From NCBI GenBank assembly GCA_900708905.1, contig CAADRB010000012.1, forward strand, positions 355,235 to 419,234: DNA of 64,000 bases. Direction: 5' to 3'. Numbering within the stretch: the first letter of the stretch is position 1; every line of letters starts with the position of its first letter. Source of the stretch: Hymenolepis diminuta. Its lineage: Eukaryota > Platyhelminthes > Cestoda > Cyclophyllidea > Hymenolepididae. The notes beneath the pieces are model-generated. The model had not been told where the DNA came from and searched no databases. It was given only the letters and a program-made list of their open reading frames with translations. Made by a program: the position numbers and the translations under genes. Below, one piece after another: positions 1 to 13,417 of the stretch.

Positions 1-3000
1 ATACTAAAATGAAGTTGCTTTCTTTCATATTGTTTTGAAACATTAAATGCCCATAATTTTCAATATATTTTCTGATACAAAGCGGAATTAAAATATTCTC
101 GATATCCTGAGTTGAATTCATAAAAAACATAAAAGAAATTCTTTCCTCAGACACTAGGTTACTCATTGCTTTTCTTCACTATGAATGAAGCTTCCTCACC
201 GATGTATTACTTGCAAGGCCGACGATCAGTCAATCTTCTATATTTAAGCTTTTTATGAGCAGTTGAATTTCACAGAATTGTAAATTTTAGTCTCCAGGTC
301 GTGGCAGATTATCTTTCCTCTTTCTTCAAGGTGTAAGCAAGAGCAGTAATAGTGACAGGATAATATTAAATCACCGACAGCATAAGATTTATGATATTTT
401 CCAGAATCGCTTCTCTTTAATTTTTCGTTCTCCTCAAAATTCAAACGCTGAACACAATTTCAATCAACAAAATCCAATGCAATCTTTGATTGGGAAAAGA
501 AATAATGTAAATAAATTGTTGTGATACGGTTTTCGTACTGACAAATCTAAAATATTAATATATCTTACTTTTCGGATACTATAGTTGTAAACTATCGCTT
601 TTGAGGTTTAATTTTTTTGGTTCCAGTTAGTTAAAATTCTACACTCCTTTCAATATACATATATATATATTTGGATTTTCAAGAGAAGGTCTATGGACTA
701 TACACTAATTAAGGAAAATTGGGACATTTTAAATTAAGATTATAGTACCCGTGCACGCTGACTCATAAGCCTGCTTTGTCTCTATGTATGGCACGCCTAC
801 TGACTCATACCTCTGCTTAACTATTAATTATCCATTAACAAAGAATACGAAATCGGTCAACCGCCATATTATACCTCATTTCGTCTGTTCCTCACATTTC
901 GGATTGTCCTCGACCAGTGTCTACTCCTCATTCCACCCAATTCCTCCTCCCACACCTTACTACTTTTCCCTCTCATCCATCTCCAATCTTCAAATAAACC
1001 AGTGGTCCTGACATCACATAGTCATTTTACTCGAGAAAGATCTTTGTTATCCGTGAGCCTCAAGAAGATTAATAGTTTTGTGAGGAGACATCCACCCTAA
1101 TGCGGTCAGGATTAGAGCTACTTTAATTTCCTCTTGATATCATTTTAAGTAAAAAATTTGTTCAAAGCAGACTGCTAATGTTTTTTTTATTTTGAATATA
1201 ATGCTTTTAATAGCTAAATAAATACAGAAAAAAAACATTTAAAGTGAATCGTACACTCTTTCAAATTGGATTTACTAATATCACAATTTTTTATTAACAA
1301 TCGAGTAAATCATGCTAAAAGTACAAAGTCGTCCACATCTGAATGAGTTCAAAAAGTATTGCTACAAACCAAATCCAAGTTATTAAAAATTTATTAAATT
1401 GCAAGCTAAAGAAATTACTCGTTTGACTATTAATAGTCAACGTTTCCGGTTAGCCTCTAAAAGTCAATCAAACAGATTACAGGTCTCTAGACTTTCACAG
1501 AGAGATGAATGATTTATGAATTAATTATTAATAAAAATAATGTGTTGCAAATAAGGGAATATAAGGAAATCCATTCACCAAATACGGTGGGAGTCTTTGA
1601 ATCACCCGATTTGCTTAGAAGTTGTTACAGATTAGAGCTCTCTGCTAGCTATCTCATCTTTGCTGTGCTAAACTATAAGATAATTAATATCATGCAGGAT
1701 CATTTTCCCCTCCCAACAACTGAAGGCAAAAATGAACTAGTTGCTGGACCGATCCTTCTTGATATAAAACCTGTTAATGAGCATCAAACATCATAGACAA
1801 GCATTCGGTGGGATGCAAAGGACGAATCGTGTCATTTAAACTTTGGAACGTGAGCTACTTGAATCCAAAAAAATGAGTTGCTTTCCACAATTAAAAATTG
1901 GACATTATTATGTGCTCCTGTATGTAATAATAATAATTTATATTAAGGATAGCCCTAATCTGTGCTATTTTTATTCAGTCTCACACTTTTAATTTATCTT
2001 GAGACAAGTGACAATTTCAGAATCCTGAGAGAGTAAGGTTCCTTATTCTCTCAACTTACATCCCCTTCTAAATCCTTTCAGAATTCTCCAAACTGCTGCT
2101 ACTGTCCCTTTTGTTATGATACCATCATTGATTTACAAACTTCAAATAAATAAATAATAAAGCTTAATTTCATTCAAAAATGATCCGTTTCGCCTGTTTA
2201 ACTCAGCGTTTTAACCCTCTAGATTTACCTTATCTCGCATTTAAAATAAATAGTCTAAATGTGAATATCTTCTCAGCATTTGCTTCACTGATTTTCTGTT
2301 TAAATTTGCGATTTTTACCAAATAGACTATTGATCCAAACACAATGGAAATTTTATTAAACTCTACTAATATTTTTAAGTAGAAATATTAAAACCAAGTC
2401 GACCTTGTGAAAATTTACTCTTAACTTCAAATAAGTACTCAAGATTATTGAAGCTAATGGCCGTGGTTCTCAGACGTTATCGAATACAGAAACAAAGCCT
2501 TGAAATATTTCGTTCGATTTTATTTAAATCAATTTTGCATACCTATTTATCTCAAGATTTCGTGTCTTTTTACCTTTGATTATGATTTAATTACCATTTA
2601 ATTGTTACGATTATCAGATTTTTCCATCACCTTTCTTCAGATTTATAACCGGAAGAGCATAAAATAGTTTAATTTTGACTCTTAGTGTCGAAGGGACATG
2701 TTCATAGTGTTTGGAAATTTTCAATAATACTAACTGTCTAATATTTTTATGATAAAGTTTGTATACTTTATTTCTACACTTTTTGTTGCTGTACTACTGC
2801 TCTCTCTCTCTAATTTAACAAAATATTCATGTCATCCTGATTTTTCAGGATCTTCAAAATCAGTGATAAAAAATTTTAATTGAAGTGTTCAAAAATGGCT
2901 TTAATAAAGACTATTGATAAAAGCAAAATCGCAAAATCTTTCCAGATTCTTAAACGCATTCAAATAATTTATCCCAAAAGTATTATATTTTCTACGATTT

Positions 3001-6000
3001 TATTGGTTTCATTATTATACTAGAGGATTGAACAAGGCGGTTTGAAGAAGTTCGTAATGAAGACCATTAATAATCGTACTGATGGTCTCTTTAGCAATAC
3101 TCAGTGTATTCACCAGATATTTCAGTCTGTTTGGACATTGGATTTCAAACGTCTTTTAAATCAAAATCCGATAGATCCCTATTAATACATCTTTCTAATA
3201 GGCATCTGCAGATTCTTGGCAAACATTTGGTTTTGAGACTTTAGACTGGTAGCTGAACGGGTACTTGAATAATAGAGTAATAATGTTGACATTTCAAATA
3301 ACAGGGTGTGTGGGCCACCGGCCACAAATCGCAAAACCATTAATCTATAAACAAGTCTCCTCAAATAACTAATCGTATCATCTTTCAATAGAGCTTGTTA
3401 TTTTTATACTTTAATACTAATTTACCATTTGCATTAGCCGCAAGTTTTCAAGAGACAAAAATATAAACCATCTTGTTGAATTATTCGTCATCAGTCAGAA
3501 TTGACAAGACACTTTTAACATACACGTCTTGTTTTCATGATTGCAGTCTATCTGCTACTGTGATAAAGCAATTAATCTCGCAAAAGCGGCAAAAGTGATT
3601 TTGATGAATAAGGATAACTTCGTTTTCTCCAGCCTCCTGAGTATTTTAACCAAAGAATATGATCATCTGCATCAAATTAAAGCATTTAAGAAAAGTTGCA
3701 ATTTGAGAAACCGGAAAGCTAAGTTGAACGTAATAGGATGCGTACTTGTACTTCATTTCGTACTTCCGATTAACTATTCCGGATGAAATAGCCTCCTCGA
3801 GAATGTTTATATTTAAAGGTTCAGCTAAACCTCGAAGGGAACTCATCCATAATATTACTGCAGAAATGATCAAATCTTCCCACCAAAAATAACTTTCATC
3901 TATTAGAACTCTGAGGAACTAGAGTTTAAATATTTTGGAACAAACTGTCTGTAAATAAATTGGATCATACTCCAGGTTCTTAGGTTTCTTCGGTGGAAAA
4001 CTCGTAAATATATTTTAAAACATAAATGGACTGAAATATAAAAGAAATACACGAAATAACCATGTTAGTTAACCGGTTAATTCTAGCTAATAACGAGGGT
4101 GGAAGAATACGGGTTCCTCATCAGAGAGGCGCCAGGTTGCTAGCCCAATACGCGAGATGAGTGTTAGGAAATACCTTTAAATGTCTTTAGAATATATTAT
4201 TAGGAGTATGATAACACTTTCATTCGACTCCATTACATTAACTTGATTTATTCTGCTCACTTGACGGTTTTTGGTAAAACTGAGACACTTTCGAAAATCC
4301 AAAGCAGTGTGTAAGAATACGGGTTTTTAGGAAAGCCAAAATTATTCAACTATAGCGCATAATAAAACTTCTTTTTTAGTTCAAGTCGAATGTTTATATT
4401 TCAAAGTCTAACAAAATGCCACGGAGTTCATTCCATGTTCCAACCTGGGACATCAGTAGTACGTAAATATTTCGGAGAAAAATTGGAAAATCGACTAATG
4501 AAACAAACTCTGATTAGCGATCTTGTTCTATTCTACCTAAATATTTCTATTTATATTAAATCATGAGGTTACGTTGAAACACACAGTGAGAAAGAAATAT
4601 AGCCTTCTGATCAGTTTATCAATCAGGTACATGATTATAAGAGAAAATTAGATATCCCCTAAGAGAAAATGGATGCTATTTTCTCTAAATATACATATAT
4701 GTATTAAAATCACAAGTATAAAGACGGAAAAATAGGATAATTGATTTCGATACGTTAATATCTCAAAACCTATAGATTTTGGAAGTCAACAAAGTACGGG
4801 GTCGCCAACTTGAACATAACTCAGCAATTCTCAATATTTTATGCTACCAGAATACACTTTTACTAAGACAGACTATGTGTATGTGACCAGTTCTCCCAAT
4901 TATTGACCAGCCATTTCAGTTTTATCAGTCAGAATGTCCTTCTGATAAAAATTTGATCTGCGATGTAGCATACTTTATTACCGAGGGATTTAAAATGCAC
5001 CTTTTGGCATTGAGTAAAATTTCTACTCTAACATAGTTTAAGCGCAGCTAATCATACCGCGACCACTAGTTAAGACTTGGTCATATTCTCTACGGATATC
5101 CGTTAATTAATATATATCATTCGGCGTCAAAGCAATAAATTGTTTTTAGTAAGACACAAGATTCATTGCACGCGTCGCCAGAATACATAAACATCTCGTC
5201 TCAAACATCCTGTGTATTCGCACAAACTGAGAGATTGATTCAAATACTGGCAGAGCGGTTAACGGCCATGACTGCAAATCGATCTATACAAGCTCGTATC
5301 GTCTAATAGTCACATGAGAAGGAACGATTTGAATAAACGGTTTGAGATAGAACTTCAAGTTTTCAAATTCTCGATGAATGTAAAAGTCTGGGAAAGCGTG
5401 TTATGATACAAGTAATGGTGGCAATATTGTAAAAGAAAAATTATAATTCGAAAGGATTTACTCACGAAATAGGTTTATATTAAAGCAAAATATAAGTTTC
5501 AACTGTGGCACAATCACGAATGTGCATGAAAATGATAAATAAAGCCGAATCAGAAGAATACAAACTCGAACACTTTATTCTAAATTAAACCTATATGATC
5601 ACAGTAAAAGAGAAAATGACAACATCTATCATTTTATATATCAATTTTATCCATTTTATTTTTAAATCTAGACTACATTTGGATTATGTAAAAGATCATT
5701 CCACTTTAGTGGTCTTTGCAAGAAAAAAAGTCGATTGAAGTGGTAAGACCAACCGGCTTAATTAATTAACTGGACATTGTGAATAAGAATTTGCCCGGTA
5801 ATCAGGAGATACATCATGAAACTTAAATCTTCGAACCTGAAGTAGTGAATATTCATTAAGTAATTTTGCAAATCCAAATTTCGAAACGTAAATGAAGCAA
5901 AATTTTTTGATGACGTCACCGACATCGCTTTTTTGATCTCTTTCTCGTAATTCCTTACTGAACTATTATCCGGTTCTAGTTACGTTTCCAGGATGGAAAA

Positions 6001-7157
6001 TTGCATTTTATTGCTATACTCTGAGTTAGATGAAAATAATGATTACATCTTAGTCTCTAATAACAATGACAATTTTGCTTGAAAACTGACATTGCAGAAA
6101 TAATACTTATGCCGAGGTTTTACCAGTTTGTGTGAAAGAGGAATGGGGTAAAATTTCGAAGACAGAGATCCAACGCAAGAAATTTTCCAAATTCACTGAG
6201 ATAAGTCGTGTACCTTCGTCTGATTATCAAAATTGGTTAGTATTTAGGAAAAATGGTATCAAGCAATGATCAAATTCCATCAAATATTTGTTTCAAAAGT
6301 TGAGGAAAGAAAATTTAAATCAATCTATTCTTAAATATAACAATATTTTCCAAAAATTATTAAATCAATAAAGAGGACAACGAAATTAGATTATAACTGC
6401 GTAAATAGTCTATTTTTGGATGTAACCTACTTTAAAGTAAAATTTAAAATGAGTTTTAAAAATGTGACTGACCGTCCTTAAAGGTGAGATTTTCGTATTA
6501 TCCAAGCTGTCTGCTCGCAGGTTCGTCGATGTTGTAGCAAAGGGTAAATTGCTGTGATTTTCGGTTGGGTCAATATTTGAATTTAATAAATAAAAACCCA
6601 ATTGAATTTCTCCACAATAAATTTTGCCTAAAATAATTACAGAAATGCCCGGTTCAATGCACAGTAATATAGATGAGACTCATTGTATCATCGCGGTCAC
6701 TGAATACAGGCCAAGGTTATAGAGGAAACCCACTCAGTTGTCTATTATTTTAAGCATGGGATATTTAACAGGAATTATCATATAGGGGTTCAATTAAATG
6801 AACCCATTTCTTTAAAACCGATGAGTACAATACTAGCATTCTCCTCTCAAATAGCCATTTGCTCTTTCAGTTAGAGTACTACTATTGTATTATTAAATGA
6901 TCGCGTTCCTATATCATTTTGCGTCTGTTAATTTGGTCATACGGTGCTTAAAGTTATTTCCTGTCTTAAACTAATAACTAGTAGTATTCCAAACAGGACA
7001 CCATTTCCAGAGACCCGCTATTGATTTCAAGGCGTACGTGATAAACATCTTATAGTAACGCCAAGGCAAACCAATCACATCTTGATACAATTTCTCATTG
7101 GTTAACAGCACGGATTGGAAGCCTATTCATACTTTGAGGAAATCAGTTGATGAAAAT
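1..7157. other. Intergenic region with no supported gene
   Basis: AT-rich sequence with only short, scattered open frames, none resembling a known family or joining into a spliced model. A short TA-rich microsatellite lies at about 654-672. A box-A-like stretch of a tRNA-related repeat is near 5248-5290 (listed separately). One 81-codon plus frame at 3545-3786 follows an acceptor-like site but I could not connect it to anything. Confidence 0.6.
5248..5290 (+). repeat. Degenerate tRNA-like repeat fragment (box A only)
   Basis: The stretch GGCAGAGCGGTTAACG resembles a Pol III box A and the 5' part of the better copies near 35.9 and 59.05 kb. It is followed by CTGCAAATC, like the GCAAAGTCAGA core of those copies. 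No clear box B follows. It is probably a decayed SINE fragment and may be chance similarity. Confidence 0.3.
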
Positions 7158-7624
7158 ATGAATTACAGACAGATTGTGCTTGCCTTCAGTCTCCTTTCCA
7201 CACTTGCCATCGTTGGTGCCATCAAATGCTATCAATGCGAGTCCCACACTCAAAGGGGCTGCTATCCATTGGAAACCAGCTTAGTACCACTCACTGACTG
7301 CCCTGATGAATCAAAGTCCTGCAGTTTCACTAAGATGGTATGTTCTTTTCCGCGTATTTTTAATCATACCTTGAATTTTAGGATGCCCAATTCAAACTTG
7401 AGGTTGGTGAAGAACAAGAACCAAGAATCCGCTACATCCGTGGTTGCTCAAATGAGGAATCTCAGACTGGATACTCCTGTCTAGAACGTGCTGGAACTGG
7501 AGCTAACACAAAGAATACCTACTGCAGATGCGATAGCGATGGATGCAATCCTGCTGGAAGAATCACAATGATGGGTTCTGGATTTGTTGTCGCTTTCGTG
7601 CTTGCGGTCTCCTACCTAGCTTAA
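7158..7624 (+). CDS. Ly6/CD59-like GPI-anchored three-finger protein
   Basis: Two coding exons, 7158-7337 and 7382-7624, are joined across a 44-base GT-AG intron in phase 0 and encode 140 residues. Residues 1-21 form a typical signal peptide, starting MNYRQIVLAF. The mature part has ten cysteines (24, 27, 35, 48, 55, 82, 93, 108, 110, 115), beginning with the CYQC pattern and ending with CNP, as in Ly6/uPAR/CD59 three-finger domains. The last 20 residues are hydrophobic after a short hydrophilic spacer, which fits a GPI-anchor signal. A polyadenylation signal AATAAA lies at 7733-7738. In parasitic flatworms such proteins are expanded surface (tegument) proteins; that role here is an inference. 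An upstream in-frame TTG at 7098 gives a longer open frame, but the ATG at 7158 sits directly before the signal peptide. Confidence 0.85.
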
Positions 7625-7732
7625 AGCAGAGACTGAGTATGAAAAAGGAAGAGTTGTATAGTCGTGGGTTTGTGTGGTTTTGGGAAATATATATTTGTAG
7701 GAAATTTCTAGTTGAGTAAAGCACGATTTTGA

Positions 7733-7738
7733 AATAAA
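7733..7738 (+). terminator. Polyadenylation signal AATAAA of the Ly6-like gene
   Basis: A canonical AATAAA hexamer lies about 110 bases past the Ly6-like stop codon, on the same strand. That spacing is normal for a short 3' UTR. Confidence 0.6.
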
Positions 7739-10399
7739 TTCACCTGCGCCCAGATTTGAAACGCAATTTGCTATGATTTTTTTCCATATTTCTATCCTTT
7801 ATTGTTGTTCATAATGTCATTATTTTTTCATTGTGAGGTATTATAACAATTCAAGAGGTGAACTGATCTAAAAGTCGAAAAATATTGCACTATTGGAAAT
7901 ATCCATTCATATATTTCCAATATGAGTTATCACATGTTAACTCCACGCATGATATTAGATGAAATATTACCATTATTATAAGTGAAATATCATATTTAGA
8001 ACTTATAACACTGTGGCCAACAGGCATATATCTTTAGTCAGAGGATATGCGCTTGAGTCCCTTCAGTTATTGTACACTAACTGACGTGATAAGCCAAGAT
8101 TGTTTAGTGACGATTAAAATGGACGTGTCAGAGGAATTTTCTGATTCCTGTACTCTGCTCGTGAACTGATAGAAACAAATTTATCAAATCGCGAAACCAC
8201 ATATCAGGAACAGTCCAGCAAGAACACTGAAATGTAACATTGCCACTTCTATGTAAATGCTTGCAGGAAGGAAAGTGACACTCTTCAACTATCAAAGAGA
8301 TTACATTTGCACTAATGTGACGATCAGTAATAAATTTAAGTGACCAAATTGTGCATACTTTAAGTTTTTTAAAAATAGTGATTAAACCGTCGTATATCAG
8401 AATGCCATCTGCAACTTCAGCATTAAATGCGACGCTAGCCTAACTTCGAGGGACGTTAGAGATAATGCACATTCGATTTCGAAGGTTGCAGACGGCTGTT
8501 CCCAACAAATACACGAATTATCATTCATTAATACTAATAATCATTTAATCTGAATTGATTAGAGAATAGAGCAAAATTCTAAACCCCTTGGACCAAAACT
8601 TCTCACCTTCTCCCAAAAACCAGGATCTTACAATTAAGCAACACCGAGGAGTATAATATACACCTTTAAAGATCTAACTGAGAATAAGCATGTAGGTCTT
8701 GATCCAATTAGGCTTATTTTATCCTTTTATATTTAAGTTGAAAGCAGAAAATGAATTGAGGTCTACTATTTCCCTCCAACGCACCTTCCCGTTAGCCCAT
8801 TCATATTGGTAAAAGCGTTTATCCCGAGAAAGTGAAAACTAAAAGGGAGAAAAGAATAGAATAGGAATTCAATATTATCATATTAATCTACGAAATGAAT
8901 CGAAAAGGATACAGTTATTTGTACGTATTTTATAATCTGTAATAATTACAATATATTTCCGGTTAGTCTTAGGTAGAGAACTATAATGCAAGGAGTTACT
9001 TAGGCAAGACAATATAATTATACTGCTAGCTTTGGCTCTCTTAACCACTTTACAGAATGGAAAGATATCAACTGCGGCTCGAATGCATTTTGGAAAAAAG
9101 AAAACGTCTATTCAATGGTCTTTTAGCTGAAAAAGATCGAATAGAACGGTGACTTATAGGCAAAAGGGGAAATCAAAAGATCTCAAGTCAAAATGCGAAA
9201 TTGTTAAATTTGACAAATCAGTAAACAACTAATGAGAGCGTTTAAAAAGTATGCTAAAAGGTCACCATAGGCTCTATAAATATCTTGGATGTTAAAGCAT
9301 AGCGTTTACCTCATCTATCTCAAAAAGACAAATCTAATACTGATCACAGTCCATGAGGGAAAGCAGAGTACATTTTGTTGTACAATTAAAAACTAATTAA
9401 ATGTGTTACTACAAATAGGACTTAATAGTAATGCAAATCGATATTTATGATAAACCAGCATTCGTTACAATTTTCAATTTAACGATCACAAAATTAGTCA
9501 TTTCAAATATCAGAAAATAAAAATATCGTAATACTAGAATGGGATCAGCTACTATTCGGATTTAAAAGAAATTTTTGTCCTTAGAATCGAAATCCTGACA
9601 TCTCAGGTTCAATTTCCGTCGAAATATAGATATTGTAATATCGAAGTTTATGCGTCTTACATATTTTAATTCGAACTTATTCGATAATTTGATCAAATGA
9701 ACTTAATATCTGTTTAAATGTGCCACTGATTTTTGATTAGCAATTCAGCTGCAGAAAATACGGAAATTACGACCACCCAAGTTATTTGTAAGATAGCTGT
9801 TTTATATTTGAATTCAATTCAGAGGAATAAATGCGTCACACTGACTTTTAATTGATATGTTTGCTCTATGGTGATGGTATCATCCTTCCAGAGTCTTACA
9901 TCTACCGCAAAGTTAGCTTCAGTTTCTCCTAAATTTGACTCATCCCTCAAACTAAGTATCGATTTGTCCTTCTTATGATAATTTCATACTTGTCATTCTA
10001 CTAATCTCTCTTGATAAAGGTATCCAGCAATAGTCTCTGTCTGGTGACCTCCTTAAACAAATACATGGTTTGTGATAATTACCTTAATGCGATTTCTTAT
10101 AATTTGACCAATTGGCATCATCATGTTCATAAAATATGAACATCTTTCATACCTGGTATGCGACTTTAACTAGTTTGTTTACAGCGTATGAACTACTTAC
10201 CAACCTACATCCTTAAAGCCTAAACTGAATCGGCCAGTATATAATGAGCCAGAGGTTTATATTCACGCTACTCTAAACTAATAAGTAGAGAGGATTTATC
10301 AGATATTAGAAGAATTACTGAAAGAAAATAAGTGCACCTTTACAAATATATCCACCCTATATTTGCATTAACCCAAGTATACGAAGATAGAATATTCCT
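7739..10399. other. Intergenic region with no supported gene
   Basis: AT-rich sequence without recognisable exons. A weak tRNA-like segment lies at 8012-8062 (listed separately). Confidence 0.55.
8012..8062 (+). repeat. Possible degenerate tRNA-like repeat
   Basis: The segment contains GTGGCCAACAGGCA, then TTAGTCAGAGGATATGC, then GCTTGAGTCCC. Order and spacing recall box A, the conserved GTCAGA core and box B of the other tRNA-like copies in this window. It is strongly diverged and could be chance. Confidence 0.25.
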
Positions 10400-12972
10400 T
10401 CATAAGTGGACACTTCCACTCTGTGTTCGGCTTCTGAAGAGACGCTGACGAAGTTCACCATCGAGTTTCTTATCGCCTTTTCTGAAAGAACTTTGGCTGC
10501 TTCCACAGTCGAACATTAATGAATTATTGGAAGCCGTAAGGCTTTTCTGGCCTGTCCTGGAGAGAATTTCGTTCTCAGAAGAGCGATGCAAACTTAATTT
10601 GTCTAGATAATCGTTGGACTACAAAAGAAAGCGGGTAAAAAGGCTGAGGATAGTTCATACTTCGAAGCATCTTTAAAAAAACAGAACAAGAGAATAGAAC
10701 AGAATCTGGAATATCAGACCAAATTAATATTCTAGAGTACAAATTGAACATTTTTTGTTACTGTATATGAGTTAATATAATATTAAATGCATATACAAAT
10801 AAGCATAAGCAAAGAAACTGATGGATCCGTATACATAAATTAATATACCCAAAGATACATGTAGCAATTAATCAACAGAATTGGGATAACCAGTATCAAG
10901 TGCGAATGCAAACCTTTTGCGCTGATTCGATTTTGGCGGAAGGAGAAAAACCCGACTATAGTAGGACTAGGTGAAAACATCGACATTCAAGAGCTACATA
11001 TTTGCGTCCAACATGTAAATAAAAGCACGGTAACATAGATGTGCTTGTTCCTAGTCCATATGTATTTGACAGTATTACAGTTTTTCATTAATAAAAGGCT
11101 CGTAATAACAGCGTCATGCTCATAAATTAGAGAAGTGAAAATCGAAAATTACACGGATGCGCAATAGTCAACATTATAAAATCCCTCCCCTTCCTTACAA
11201 TATCTCCAAGAGATGAAGTAGCTGCCCAACTAAAGTCAACAAGTCAAAAGAGAGGAGACAGGAGACAAGATATTAAACGAATAAAGATAACAGTACACCG
11301 ACAAAATTTCCCTTCACAAACTAATGGATAGTGAGCACTAATGTGCAAATAGAAGTTGGCTGTTACTAAATGGGAAATAAACAAACATTTCTTGAATGAA
11401 TGGGCGAAAATAAAATTGACACAATTGAAATTGAACATACTAAGTCCACTACATTTCGATTCCTATGATAAACAGCATTTCTATAAGCTTTATAAGAAGT
11501 TAAAGGGAATATATGTAAATATGCTCTACTTCACCACCTATTTCTGCGTTAATAATAGTCTTCACTTGAAAATAGCCTGGAAAAAGTAGATATAACTCGA
11601 TTTTAGAATAGGTAGATTAAAGTACCTTTGCGCATACGCCGAGTGTTCTTTTAACTATTAGTGAAACCGTTTCCAAAAAGTGTTTAGATATTTTCTCCCT
11701 AAACACTTTCAATTTATGTAATTAGAATATTCCATTAAATTTTTAATTTGGTAAAAAATAAATAGACAGTGGGGTGCTATAGTAACCCAACTTACTCAAT
11801 TCAGAACATTCCACTTACTTAATATATTACGAGTGTTTCGCTTGATGTTTGCTTATGTAACCCACTATAGTCGCTCTGTTAGCCTGACCTAACTTGTTTG
11901 ATTGAAAAGCCTATATGGCCACTAATTACTCAGTCAGCTTATTTCAGTTAATTACTTAAGAATCTTCTAGTCCTCTTGCAGATCACAACTTTCTCTTTTA
12001 GTGAAATCGGGTATTTAATAGCTTCATTCTCAAACGTCAGATGATCGGGAACAAATTTTAAAATCGCTTATAAATGAATTCAACTGTGGTCGTAACGACA
12101 TTTCAGTAGTGATCCAGTTTCCCATCATAATCAACATCAAAACAAAATCCAACAATCAAAACAGTGAAAAACAACATATACAGAATTTGGAATTTAACAA
12201 TAAGTACCGCGATACCTTCCGCTAGTGACTCGAAGTGTCCCTCTATTTGTGTCAGTCTTTTGATTTGATAAACCAGCCCTTAAACGTAAGACTTAGAGTA
12301 TATCTTCAACATCCCCTTCTGCTAATGAACTGTCCGCTAAAATAGGGTAAACAGACCGCTTAAAACGAGACACCATTCTTATTCATATCTATGAGACTAT
12401 TCAGTCACTCCTCAGATTTTTAACTTTAGGGACCTAGGGATGGTAATTACATTCTAGTTAGTTTTCAGATGGGAATTTAACTATCACAAGCTTTACGGTC
12501 AAAATATTTTGGGCGCCCCAACTAGCAGCAAAAAGCACTGCAATAAGGGCCTGAGTTATACCGATGACCCTGACCTTATTTGAACGGACAACCTTCTGAA
12601 ATGATAGATGAATGCCAGAATTAAGCACTTTCAAATTAACAAACAAATTTTCAAAGTGTAAAAAACCTATAAACAATTTAAACTAAGATCTGAACGGTAT
12701 AAAAAATTTACTACAACCGCTGAAAATGTAAGTGGAAGCTAGATTTGGCACCATGAAGAAGTGAGCAAAAATGCGAATTAAAGAGACAGGAGTTAACTTA
12801 AATAACCAAAAGATAGTCACAAAAAGTCATCAGTGCACACCCAGCGAATTGAAAGCAGGAGAGACTAGATAAATCTGCTTAGATTTAATAAGACCGTATA
12901 GAGAAAGGTTACCTGAGGCCGTTTCAACAGAAACAAATGCGAATGTATGAGCAGATGGGAAATATGCAGGAC
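10400..12972 (-). CDS. Unassembled minus-strand gene (several exon-like islands)
   Basis: I do not recognise this gene. On the minus strand there are GC-richer open islands bounded by splice-like sites. The first is 12972-12913, ending CAG|GTAACC. The second is 12595-12497 (33 codons), which follows a strong TCATTTCAG acceptor and holds a membrane-like stretch with GITQALIAVLFAASWGAQ. The third is 12278-12216, a basic and polar stretch. The fourth is 10602-10400, 67 codons to a TGA, rich in Ser, Arg and Lys and containing RQRLFRSRTQSGSVHL. The last looks like a C-terminal cytoplasmic exon. Phases do not join them all: 12972-12913 reads into 12595-12497 only in phase 0, and intermediate exons are probably missed. 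A small membrane protein is the simplest guess. The islands might instead belong to two genes or partly be chance. Confidence 0.33.
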
Positions 12973-13417
12973 CTACATTGAGCTCTGTCTAGTAAAGGAG
13001 TCGTTAAGTGATAACTGTTTACCTGTCATTATAAAAATTCCTTAACTCGATTTATCTCCACCTTTATTACTACTATTAGAGGTGACCCCGTTAAATGAAC
13101 CAAAATAGTCCACTGCATTTACAAGAAATAAACAATATATTTGCATGTGCATATCCGATAGAAAATTGAACTGTATAAATTATTTTCATGCTTCATAAAG
13201 TATCAAGTCCAAAAAAGAAATAGTGTTTTGGCGAATAAAAGCGGAACGGCACGTGATGTTGAAGGTATTTTGAAAGAAATAAACAAGATATGCCTCAGCA
13301 TATTTCTTGACTACCAAATGTAACCTTTAAGAAGTGTGAAAAATTTCTCCTAGGCGATGCAATTCATGTCCAAGTTTTCGAAATATCTAATGTGATAACT
13401 TACTAAAACTACCAAAT

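Noticed and set aside
3545..3786. An 81-codon plus frame following an acceptor-like TTGCAG, with a vaguely TPR-like start (YCDKAINLAKAAKVIL).
   Set aside because: No partner exons, no donor, and the end is low in similarity to any family. A frame of this length is plausible by chance in AT-rich DNA.
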